From the NCBI GenBank assembly GCA_016185865.1, contig JACPMU010000050.1, positions 1 to 11,999 of the forward strand: DNA of 11,999 nucleotides, read 5' to 3'. The notes under the pieces are model-generated. The model was not told where the DNA came from. It saw only the letters and a list, made by a program, of their open reading frames with translations, and did no database searches. This document shows positions 6,025 to 10,547 of the stretch, one piece after another. A program made the position numbers and the translations under genes. The stretch is from Candidatus Woesearchaeota archaeon (lineage in GTDB: Archaea > Nanobdellota > Nanobdellia > Woesearchaeales > GW2011-AR4). Numbering within the stretch: the stretch's first letter is position 1; every line of letters begins with the position of its first letter.

Positions 6025-6537
6025 ATGACAGAAAAAAAACAAGTGCTTTATGACTTAAGAACAACATACAGCGGCACTTTTGTAGTTGAGGATTTCTATG
6101 CTGAAGTAGATAAATGGGTAAAAGAGAAGGGTTTTGAAAAAGAGCCGAAAAAAAAGATGGAGCATGTTACAAAAGGCGGCAAAAAGATAGATTGGGTGAT
6201 TGAGGCGCATCATAAATTGGATGATTTGCACCATGGTGTAATTGTGCTAAGAGCATTGCTTGACAATGTCAAGGAATCAGTAATTAAAAAAGACGGCAAA
6301 AAAATAATGGTCAACAATGGAGACGTTTTCATAAGCATTGACGGGTTTATCCAGTCCCATATACACGGCAGCTTTTATCAGACAAAGCCAATCTATTATT
6401 TCATAAGGACGCTGATCGACAAGTTTGTTTACATGTTCTGGTCCTTCAAGCATGAAGGGGCAGTCAATTCAGACGGCAGGGAACTGTTCAAGAGAATAAC
6501 CTCGTTCTTTAATCTGCAGAAGTTTAAGTACCAGTAA
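6025..6537 (+). CDS. Paralogue C of the same unrecognised family (170 aa)
   Basis: Third tandem copy: YSGTFVVEDFY (15-25), NGDVFISIDG (98-107), IYYFIRTLIDKFVYMFWSF (123-141) and FFNLQK (161-166). The middle is lysine-rich (35-56, 88-95). The ATG at 6025 is preceded by GGTGA (6017-6021), 3 nt away, overlapping the stop of paralogue B. The AT-rich segment after its stop (6540-6560) may hold the transcript end. Three diverged copies kept side by side suggest a hetero-oligomer or paralogues with divided roles (inference). Confidence 0.83.
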   Translation: MTEKKQVLYDLRTTYSGTFVVEDFYAEVDKWVKEKGFEKEPKKKMEHVTKGGKKIDWVIEAHHKLDDLHHGVIVLRALLDNVKESVIKKDGKKIMVNNGDVFISIDGFIQSHIHGSFYQTKPIYYFIRTLIDKFVYMFWSFKHEGAVNSDGRELFKRITSFFNLQKFKYQ

Positions 6538-6577
6538 AGCGTTAAAAAATTTTATAATGAAAAACTGAATAATAACA

Positions 6578-6587
6578 TTTAAATATA
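6578..6587 (+). promoter_or_regulatory. TATA box for the tRNA-Leu/tRNA-Thr unit
   Basis: TTTAAATATA centred about 37 bp before tRNA-Leu base 1. A start about 26 bp downstream would leave a leader of roughly 10 nt, so RNase P-type 5' trimming would be needed here. Confidence 0.6.
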
Positions 6588-6627
6588 GTTTTCTACTTCA
6601 AAAATTTGCCAGACAATTTGCGGGGGT

Positions 6628-6658
6628 AATTCCAAAGCATTAGTTTTGGAATCCTTAG
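6628..6658 (+). other. tRNA-Leu intron 1, between positions 8 and 9
   Basis: 31-nt intron with an 8-bp ATTCCAAA/TTTGGAAT hairpin. The BHB is formed by outer GC/GC, 3' bulge AGA, central GGGG/CCTT (two G-U pairs) and 5' bulge GTA. Excision joins GCGGGGGT to AGCG. The weak central helix makes the exact boundary less certain than for the T-loop intron. Confidence 0.75.
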
Positions 6659-6690
6659 AGCGAAGTCTGGCCAAACGCGCAGGACTTAAG

Positions 6691-6719
6691 GAGCACCTAT
6701 CGTAAATAGGATTTCAGAT
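6691..6719 (+). other. tRNA-Leu intron 2, anticodon loop 37/38
   Basis: 29-nt intron with a CCTAT/ATAGG hairpin. The central exon-intron helix CTTA/TCAG has one mismatch, so this is a relaxed BHB at the canonical site. Confidence 0.8.
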
Positions 6720-6751
6720 ATCCTGTTCCTTAGTGGATCCGAGGGTTCAAA

Positions 6752-6768
6752 TGCATTTTTGCTGAAAT
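6752..6768 (+). other. tRNA-Leu intron 3, T loop 59/60
   Basis: 17-nt intron in a perfect BHB: outer GGG/CCC, central TTCA/TGAA, bulges AAT and ATT, inner GCA/TGC with a TTTT loop. Cleavage after the second bulge base regenerates TTCAAAT. Confidence 0.9.
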
Positions 6769-6826
6769 TCCCTTCCCCCGCATTATTATGCCTCTGTAGC
6801 ATAGCAGCTATTGCGTTGCCTTGGTA

Positions 6827-6837
6827 TAATTACGAAT
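6827..6837 (+). other. tRNA-Thr intron 1, anticodon loop 37/38
   Basis: 11-nt intron TAATTACGAAT, too short for an inner helix of its own. Exon TTGG faces intron CGAA with one G-G mismatch, so the BHB is relaxed. Confidence 0.78.
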
Positions 6838-6859
6838 AGGCAAAGGTCGGGGGTGCAAA

Positions 6860-6893
6860 TAGTCGAAAGCGAGCAACGCTTTCGCATTGCAAG
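6860..6893 (+). other. tRNA-Thr intron 2, T loop 59/60
   Basis: 34-nt intron with a strong 8-bp hairpin. The BHB has the same layout as the T-loop introns of tRNA-Leu and tRNA-Arg. Confidence 0.88.
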
Positions 6894-6935
6894 TCCCCTC
6901 AGAGGCTTAATTATAAAGTGTTACAAACGAAAGGT

Positions 6936-6943
6936 TTTATATA
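6936..6943 (+). promoter_or_regulatory. TATA box for the HNH cassette
   Basis: TTTATATA centred about 26 bp before 6965. A transcript from there would carry a leader of about 15 nt with a GGTG motif before the ATG at 6980. Confidence 0.6.
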
Positions 6944-6979
6944 GAGGTTTTATTAAGTGGTTTATTGGGTGTGGTAATA

Positions 6980-7375
6980 ATGGCAAAAAGAAGCTTTAGT
7001 ATTTTTCCTGACTATAAACCGCCAATAATAAAACTGCCAAAGTATAAGCCTCCAAAAATAAACTTTGGATTAACAAAAGGCAAAGATTATACAAGGCAAC
7101 ATTTAACTAATCCTGATAGATGGAAAATTTTGGGAAGACAAAAATATAAGTGTAGGGGATGTGGAAAAAGGTTTGGCGAAGACATAAAACCACAATACGA
7201 CCATATAAAACCGGTTTCCAGACAAGGCAAGAAAGGAAAAGACCTTAAAAATATGCAAGCTTTATGCGCTATTTGTCATGATAATAAATCACGTGAAGAA
7301 AAGAAAAAAGTAAGAAAACCCAAATCTATTTGGAATGTTCCATCTCCAAGAATCAGATTAAGGGGGTTTAATTAA
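6980..7375 (+). CDS. HNH endonuclease
   Basis: 131-aa protein with a compact HNH nuclease core: zinc-binding pair Cys58/Cys61 (KCRGCGKRF), catalytic Asp74-His75 (YDHIKPVS), Asn91, and a second zinc pair Cys96/Cys99 followed by His100 (ALCAICHDNK). HNH nucleases cut DNA with a single metal ion. A Lys/Pro-rich N-terminal region repeats YKPP (12-15, 22-25), and the C-terminus is basic, fitting DNA binding. I chose ATG 6980, with GGTG upstream, over TTG 6965. AT-rich codon use and position directly after two tRNA genes suggest a recently acquired cassette. The target is unknown: homing, defence or repair are all possible. Confidence 0.88.
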   Translation: MAKRSFSIFPDYKPPIIKLPKYKPPKINFGLTKGKDYTRQHLTNPDRWKILGRQKYKCRGCGKRFGEDIKPQYDHIKPVSRQGKKGKDLKNMQALCAICHDNKSREEKKKVRKPKSIWNVPSPRIRLRGFN

Positions 7376-7391
7376 ATAAATGGGAGAATAA

Positions 7392-7565
7392 ATGGGCCAA
7401 GAAGGAAAGATAATGCTAAAAATCCCAGACTGGTTAAGTAAAACAATTTATAGCACTAAAGGGGCAATAAACATAGTTGTATATTTTGTAGTTGCAGTCG
7501 GGACGATTCTTCTAGTGTTGTGGTGGTTTGGCATATTGGGCAATAATTCTTCTGGAAGGCAATAA
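7392..7565 (+). CDS. 57-aa single-pass membrane microprotein
   Basis: This short gene starts at ATG 7392, preceded by GGGAG 5 nt away, and stops at TAA 7563-7565. The product begins MGQEGKIMLK, has one membrane helix (about residues 25-50, ending LLVLWWFGILG) and a polar tail. It lies 16 nt after the HNH stop with the same base composition, so it is probably co-transcribed with it. No family is recognised. Confidence 0.7.
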   Translation: MGQEGKIMLKIPDWLSKTIYSTKGAINIVVYFVVAVGTILLVLWWFGILGNNSSGRQ

Positions 7566-7660
7566 ATATTAGGTCAATCCCTCTTAGTGTAACACTATGT
7601 AGCCAATACCCACAAAGGCTTATTTAAATCAATTTTACACATTTATAATTTATTCAAAAA
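7566..7660 (+). promoter_or_regulatory. Spacer with TATA-like elements upstream of a structured RNA candidate
   Basis: AT-rich spacer. TATTTAAATC (7621-7630) and TTTATAAT (7642-7649) are TATA-like. The first would start transcription near 7651, before the hairpin at 7661. TAGTGT/ACACTA (7586-7598) is a short palindrome. I see no reading frame here. Confidence 0.4.
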
Positions 7661-7705
7661 ACTGGCGACCCATGCAAAGCATCAGTTTAGTGGGTGCCCC
7701 GCAGT
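7661..7705 (+). ncRNA. Candidate structured RNA upstream of the lipoprotein gene
   Basis: Nested pairing: ACTG-CG/CG-CAGT (7661-7667/7700-7705, one bulged G), then ACCCA/TGGGT (7668-7672/7691-7695), with an ATGC/GCAT mini-stem inside (7672-7682). It is GC-richer than its surroundings and has its own upstream TATA-like boxes. A further TATA-like TTAAATAG (7723-7730) could serve the lipoprotein separately. No match to a known RNA class is recognised; a 5' UTR element is the alternative. Confidence 0.4.
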
Positions 7706-7760
7706 TCTGTTAATCAAAAAAATTAAATAGTCATGCAAAACAAGCAAAGATTGGTTTGGG

Positions 7761-8456
7761 ATGCATAAAAAACTACTGGTGATTTTTTTAGTAATCTCGG
7801 TTTTTGCATTTGGATGCTCTTCTGATGACAGCATTACCGGAAGGACTGCAGTAGCCGAGCCAATTATCTATGAAGATGCTCCGGCAGCTGAGCAGCAGAC
7901 TGAAAATCAAACCCAGGCTGAAAACCAAACCACTGAAGAAACCGCAGTGGAAAACATTACTGAAGTGCAGGAAATAAAGATACAAACCGGAGAGGAATAT
8001 TACGATGCGCTTGTAAATGACGAGCCTTCTGAAGAAGGAATGGCTGCTTGGGAATTCAATTTCAGCTCAGAAAGCATCGTAAGCACCCAAAATAACATCT
8101 CGCTTTCGATTGACGGCATCAAGCACGAAATAAAAAGCGAATACTGGGGCAAGATAATTGAAGTAACCTCTACAGTTCTGAATAATGAGCACGGGGCTTT
8201 CAAGCCCAAGCTGCTTGTTTTGCTTTATGATGAAAAAGACTTCAAGGAAGACTGGCTCAAGCCAAAGGCTGAAATAGAATTTGACATTGCGCAGCTAAAT
8301 CCTGGAGAGCATATAACAAGAGACGCAATAGTCAGCATCTCCTTTGATGACATATCGCTTACAAAGCATTTTAGACTGATACTTGTTGATGCTGCTGACA
8401 TTGGCAACAAGCCTTTGGTTGTTGCCGAGAAGGAATTCAACGCGGTGCTTGGATAA
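7761..8456 (+). CDS. Putative lipoprotein with glycosylatable linker
   Basis: 231-aa protein with a signal peptide and lipobox-like FAFGCS, so Cys19 is the likely lipid-anchored residue. The linker (about 20-75) is rich in Glu, Gln, Thr and Asn and carries sequons at N49, N55 and N65 (NQT, NQT, NIT), probable N-glycosylation sites in an archaeal cell envelope. The C-terminal domain (about 95-231) is beta-rich, with ISLSIDGIKHEI, IIEVTSTVLNNE and a FRLILVDAADIG strand, resembling an Ig-like fold such as the DUF4352 type (inference). TATA-like TTAAATAG (7723-7730) lies about 34 bp upstream of the ATG. It converges with the lipoprotein gene ending at 8491. Confidence 0.82.
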   Translation: MHKKLLVIFLVISVFAFGCSSDDSITGRTAVAEPIIYEDAPAAEQQTENQTQAENQTTEETAVENITEVQEIKIQTGEEYYDALVNDEPSEEGMAAWEFNFSSESIVSTQNNISLSIDGIKHEIKSEYWGKIIEVTSTVLNNEHGAFKPKLLVLLYDEKDFKEDWLKPKAEIEFDIAQLNPGEHITRDAIVSISFDDISLTKHFRLILVDAADIGNKPLVVAEKEFNAVLG

Positions 8457-8490
8457 GTGTACTGGTTTCACAGTTAACCCAAAAGGAGAA

Positions 8491-9156
8491 TTAAGGCATT
8501 ACATCAGCATCTGTTACGCTGTTGACAGCCAGCTGCTCAAACCTGTATGTCTTGCCGCCTGAATCAGCCTTGAGGGGAATGCCGTAGAAAGTGTCCACCC
8601 ATAAAATCCCGTTGTTTGTTTCAATTTTCCATGTATTTCTTGAGTCAATAACCTCTTCCCCAACTTTCTTGGCGCTTGTAACGCTAAGCCAGTCAAAGAC
8701 AGTCTCTATGTAGGCATCATCATAGTTCAAACTTTCTTTTTTTCCCTTGTATGCGCAATAAGCAGCTGTGCAGTAGGATTGCGCAGTCTTGGCAACTTTA
8801 TCAATAAATATGGCATCATAAGATTCCGGCCCGTCTAATGTCTTCAGCTCAAGATGCGGCTTGTATTTTATTTTATTTCCTTTTACATAAAACTCATGGA
8901 AGTTGCTGCCGGTTTCAGGCCCCCTATACTTGTAATAAACGCTTGTTATTTTGGTTTTGTGCTTGCTTAGAATGTCCTTGACATCAGCTGCAATCTCTCC
9001 AGCTGGTTTTTCCTGCGTTGTTGTGGTTTGTGTTTTAGCTGCTGTACTCGATTCTGTCTTAGGTGCAGTTGTTGCTGGAGCTACCTGCGCAGGAGCGCAG
9101 GCTATTATCAAGACTAAAAGAGAAACAATGCATAATGCCGATAGCCCCCGTTTCAT
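8491..9156 (-). CDS. Putative lipoprotein, LolA-like fold suspected
   Basis: 221-aa protein: signal peptide with lipobox-like LIIACA (Cys20), a Thr/Ala/Ser-rich linker (22-50, likely glycosylated), then a domain from about 55. Successive strands (TSVYYKYRGPE, FYVKGNKIKY, DAIFIDKVAK) and the WVDTFYGIPLKAD segment (186-198) resemble LolA/LppX-type lipid-binding folds, where a Trp-Val-Asp ... Gly-x-Pro-Leu-Lys strand pair is common. This is inference from pattern. Cys129 and Cys134 could form a disulfide. The start is supported by a minus-strand TATA box at 9177-9184, about 25 bp upstream, giving a leaderless mRNA. Confidence 0.8.
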   Translation of the reverse strand: MKRGLSALCIVSLLVLIIACAPAQVAPATTAPKTESSTAAKTQTTTTQEKPAGEIAADVKDILSKHKTKITSVYYKYRGPETGSNFHEFYVKGNKIKYKPHLELKTLDGPESYDAIFIDKVAKTAQSYCTAAYCAYKGKKESLNYDDAYIETVFDWLSVTSAKKVGEEVIDSRNTWKIETNNGILWVDTFYGIPLKADSGGKTYRFEQLAVNSVTDADVMP

Positions 9157-9176
9157 AAATCAAGGTGAGCCAGGCA

Positions 9177-9184
9177 TATTTAAA
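9177..9184 (-). promoter_or_regulatory. TATA box for the 9156 lipoprotein gene
   Basis: TTTAAATA on the minus strand, centred about 25 bp before the ATG at 9156. Confidence 0.65.
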
Positions 9185-9216
9185 AACTTTTCCAATGCAA
9201 ACCCATACGAAAACTT

Positions 9217-9224
9217 TTTATATA
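9217..9224 (+). promoter_or_regulatory. TATA box for the first CBS gene
   Basis: TTTATATA centred about 26 bp upstream of ATG 9246, which fixes that start rather than the upstream ATG at 9165. Confidence 0.68.
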
Positions 9225-9245
9225 ACATCCATAATAAAATCATTG

Positions 9246-9731
9246 ATGGCAAGAGTTAGTAAGATAATGCTGACTGGCGTGCCAACCCTGAAAAAAGAGG
9301 CGAAGATAGAGGATGCAGCCAGGCTGCTGGCCCAGACTCAGGTTGGCTGTGTGGTTGTAGTTGAAGATAAAAATCCAATAGGCATTGTTACAGAACTCGA
9401 TCTTGTGAGAAATGCAGTTTCTAAAGGAAAGAGCCTGAAAGAGCCTGTAGGCAGGATAATGAGCTCGCCGCTTACTCTTATGACGCCGAATATGAAGCTT
9501 GACGAGGCGCTGAAGATTATTGACACGAAAAAATTCAGAAAGTACCCTGTTGCCGAGAACGGGGCATTAATCGGGCTGGCCACGAAAAAGGACATTGTTA
9601 ATGCAATAAGCGACAATTTAAGGTTTCACAGGAACATACAGAACATTGTGCTGATACTTTTTGTATTGTTTGAATTGTTTGTTTTTGTAATCGGAAGATA
9701 TGTGCCGCAATATCTTGCTTTTGGAGCCTGA
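9246..9731 (+). CDS. CBS-pair protein with C-terminal membrane helix (copy 1)
   Basis: 161-aa protein with two CBS domains, about 9-62 (GCVVVVEDKNPIGIVTELDL) and 70-123 (FRKYPVAENGALIGLATKKDI), ending in a membrane helix at about 132-150 (NIVLILFVLFELFVFVIG). CBS pairs (Bateman modules) bind adenine nucleotides or related ligands and act as energy or redox sensors. Here no enzyme or channel is attached, so the protein is probably a membrane-tethered regulator. ATG 9246 is chosen because the TATA box sits 26 bp upstream; an in-frame ATG at 9165 would place the promoter inside the gene. The second copy follows after a structured spacer. Confidence 0.9.
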   Translation: MARVSKIMLTGVPTLKKEAKIEDAARLLAQTQVGCVVVVEDKNPIGIVTELDLVRNAVSKGKSLKEPVGRIMSSPLTLMTPNMKLDEALKIIDTKKFRKYPVAENGALIGLATKKDIVNAISDNLRFHRNIQNIVLILFVLFELFVFVIGRYVPQYLAFGA

Positions 9732-9739
9732 AAACATCA

Positions 9740-9887
9740 GAATTCCACAATTCAAAAGAATGGCGGTTTAACACTCAAAGCATGGCTCAGTGGAATTCCG
9801 TGATATGAGCGAGCGAGAGCGAACTCTCGCATGCCACTGCTCAAAAATCACTGGATAACTTTGCGTAAGCGACAAGTTCCAGTGATT
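9740..9887 (+). promoter_or_regulatory. Structured leader with overlapping alternative hairpins before the second CBS gene
   Basis: GAATTCCAC (9740-9748) can pair with GTGGAATTC (9790-9798). CAGTGG (9788-9793) can instead pair with CCACTG (9834-9839), enclosing GCGAGAG-CGAA-CTCTCGC (9813-9830). A separate long hairpin, AATCACTGG/CCAGTGATT with inner AACTT/AAGTT (9846-9887), ends 4 nt before the AGGTGA ribosome binding site (9892-9897). The first two stems share GTGG, so they exclude each other. No clear TATA box is seen in this spacer. It may be a regulatory leader or processing site. Confidence 0.55.
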
Positions 9888-9905
9888 GTAAAGGTGATTT
9901 TTGAC

Positions 9906-10373
9906 ATGATAAAGATAAGAAGCATAATGACAAGGAATGTTATCACAATATCACAGGGCTCGACTGTAAAGGAGGCTGCGCAGCTCATGTCGTCAAAATC
10001 AGTGAGCAGCCTGGTGGTTGTTGAGAACAGCAAGCCAGTTGCCATTGTAAGCGAAAATGACATTATAAAAGGCATCATTTCCAATAAAAAATCAGTCAAA
10101 GATGTGATGAGCGGGGAATTTATGAGCATATCCCCGTCTGCAAAATTTTCTGAAATAAACAATTCCATGAGGAATGGCAAAATCAAGAGGTTTCCTGTAG
10201 TTGAAAATGACAGATTAGTTGGGCTTATCACAGAAACAGACATCATACAGGCAACAAGGGACTTCACAAGGTTCCACCAGATAGTGCAGGAAGTTATACT
10301 GGCTGTCTTTGGATTCGCAACAGCCTTCTTTTTATTTTACTTCAGCCCGATAGGAGCATCGGTTTTCGGATGA
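9906..10373 (+). CDS. CBS-pair protein with C-terminal membrane helix (copy 2)
   Basis: 155-aa paralogue of the preceding gene: CBS domains at about 8-60 (VSSLVVVENSKPVAIVSENDI) and 67-118 (IKRFPVVENDRLVGLITETDI), then TRFHQIVQEV and a membrane helix at about 129-148. Both copies share the F-H-x3-Q junction before the helix, showing they arose by duplication. The start at ATG 9906 is supported by AGGTGA 8 nt upstream; an in-frame ATG at 9831 would translate the hairpin region. It is likely a ligand-sensing partner of copy 1, possibly as a heterodimer (inference). Confidence 0.9.
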   Translation: MIKIRSIMTRNVITISQGSTVKEAAQLMSSKSVSSLVVVENSKPVAIVSENDIIKGIISNKKSVKDVMSGEFMSISPSAKFSEINNSMRNGKIKRFPVVENDRLVGLITETDIIQATRDFTRFHQIVQEVILAVFGFATAFFLFYFSPIGASVFG

Positions 10374-10391
10374 GCAGGCATCAGAAAGATA

Positions 10392-10399
10392 TTTATATG
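10392..10399 (+). promoter_or_regulatory. TATA box for tRNA-Val
   Basis: TTTATATG centred about 26 bp upstream of tRNA base 1 (10421), which would place the transcription start at the mature 5' end. Confidence 0.62.
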
Positions 10400-10420
10400 G
10401 CACAAAAATTAAATATCCGA

Positions 10421-10510
10421 GGGCCTGTGGTCTAGCGGTTATGACATCGCCTCGACAAAAATCATGTTTCGGTGCGGCGAAGGTCACCAGTTCGAATCTG
10501 GTCGGGCCCA
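10421..10510 (+). tRNA. tRNA-Val(GAC) with one intron
   Basis: GGGCCTG (10421-10427) pairs with CGGGCCC (10503-10509) with one wobble; A73 is at 10510. The D stem is GTC/GAC, the anticodon stem TCGCC/GGCGA, and the T arm ACCAG-TTCGAAT-CTGGT is uninterrupted. A 17-nt intron (10458-10474) at 37/38 has central helix TCGA/TCGG and bulges CAA and TGC. The spliced loop is TCGACAC with anticodon GAC (10454-10456), giving 73 nt. Position 33 is C rather than the near-universal U. The D arm and acceptor resemble archaeal tRNA-Val, so the isotype is well supported despite C33. Confidence 0.92.
10458..10474 (+). other. Anticodon-loop intron of tRNA-Val (37/38)
   Basis: 17-nt intron AAAATCATGTTTCGGTG. 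The exon TCGA strand, including C33, pairs with intron TCGG, flanked by the two 3-nt bulges. Confidence 0.82.
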
Positions 10511-10527
10511 TTATATAAATTTATAAA
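10511..10527 (+). promoter_or_regulatory. Overlapping TATA-like boxes for the transporter/deoA operon
   Basis: TTATATAA (10511-10518) and TTTATAAA (10520-10527) lie directly after tRNA-Val. A start 26 bp from the second falls near 10549, next to the ATC codon at 10548. Confidence 0.55.
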
Positions 10528-10547
10528 TTAAAAAAACAGGTGAGAAA

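Larger units (their letters stand above)
6620..6782 (+). tRNA. tRNA-Leu(TAA) with three introns
   Basis: Acceptor GCGGGGG (6620-6626) pairs with CCCCCGC (6775-6781), with A73 at 6782. Removing 6628-6658, 6691-6719 and 6752-6768 leaves an 86-nt class II tRNA. Its parts are D stem GCG/CGC, anticodon stem CAGGA/TCCTG, loop CTTAAGA with anticodon TAA (6687-6689), a long variable arm with TCC/GGA, and T arm GAGGG-TTCAAAT-CCCTT. Each removal restores a canonical element, which is strong internal support. It would charge leucine and read UUR codons. tRNA-Thr follows after 7 nt, so the two are probably transcribed together. Confidence 0.95.
6790..6907 (+). tRNA. tRNA-Thr(GGT) with two introns
   Basis: GCCTCTG (6790-6796) pairs with CAGAGGC (6900-6906), with discriminator T at 6907. 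The D stem is GCA/TGC and the anticodon stem is TTGCC/GGCAA. The loop TTGGTAA holds anticodon GGT (6823-6825) after an 11-nt intron (6827-6837) at 37/38 is removed. A 34-nt T-loop intron (6860-6893) at 59/60 is bounded by central helix TGCA/TGCA and bulges AAT and AGT. Its core is an 8-bp CGAAAGCG/CGCTTTCG hairpin. The spliced length is 73 nt. The T loop becomes TGCAAAT, with G instead of the near-universal T at position 55. Confidence 0.94.

Noticed and set aside
6811..6999. 62-codon plus-strand frame across tRNA-Thr
   Set aside because: It runs through the tRNA and its intron; the tRNA fold fully explains the sequence.
6907..7760. Attachment-site duplication of the tRNA-Thr 3' end flanking the HNH cassette
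   Set aside because: I looked for a second copy of CTCAGAGGC downstream and saw none, so integration at the tRNA is not supported within the window.
9165..9245. N-terminal extension of the first CBS protein from ATG 9165
   Set aside because: It would contain the TATA box at 9217-9224 and overlap the divergent promoter; the 27 extra residues resemble no CBS N-terminus.
9831..9905. N-terminal extension of the second CBS protein from ATG 9831
   Set aside because: It translates the hairpin leader, whereas ATG 9906 has a well-spaced AGGTGA and aligns with the start of copy 1.
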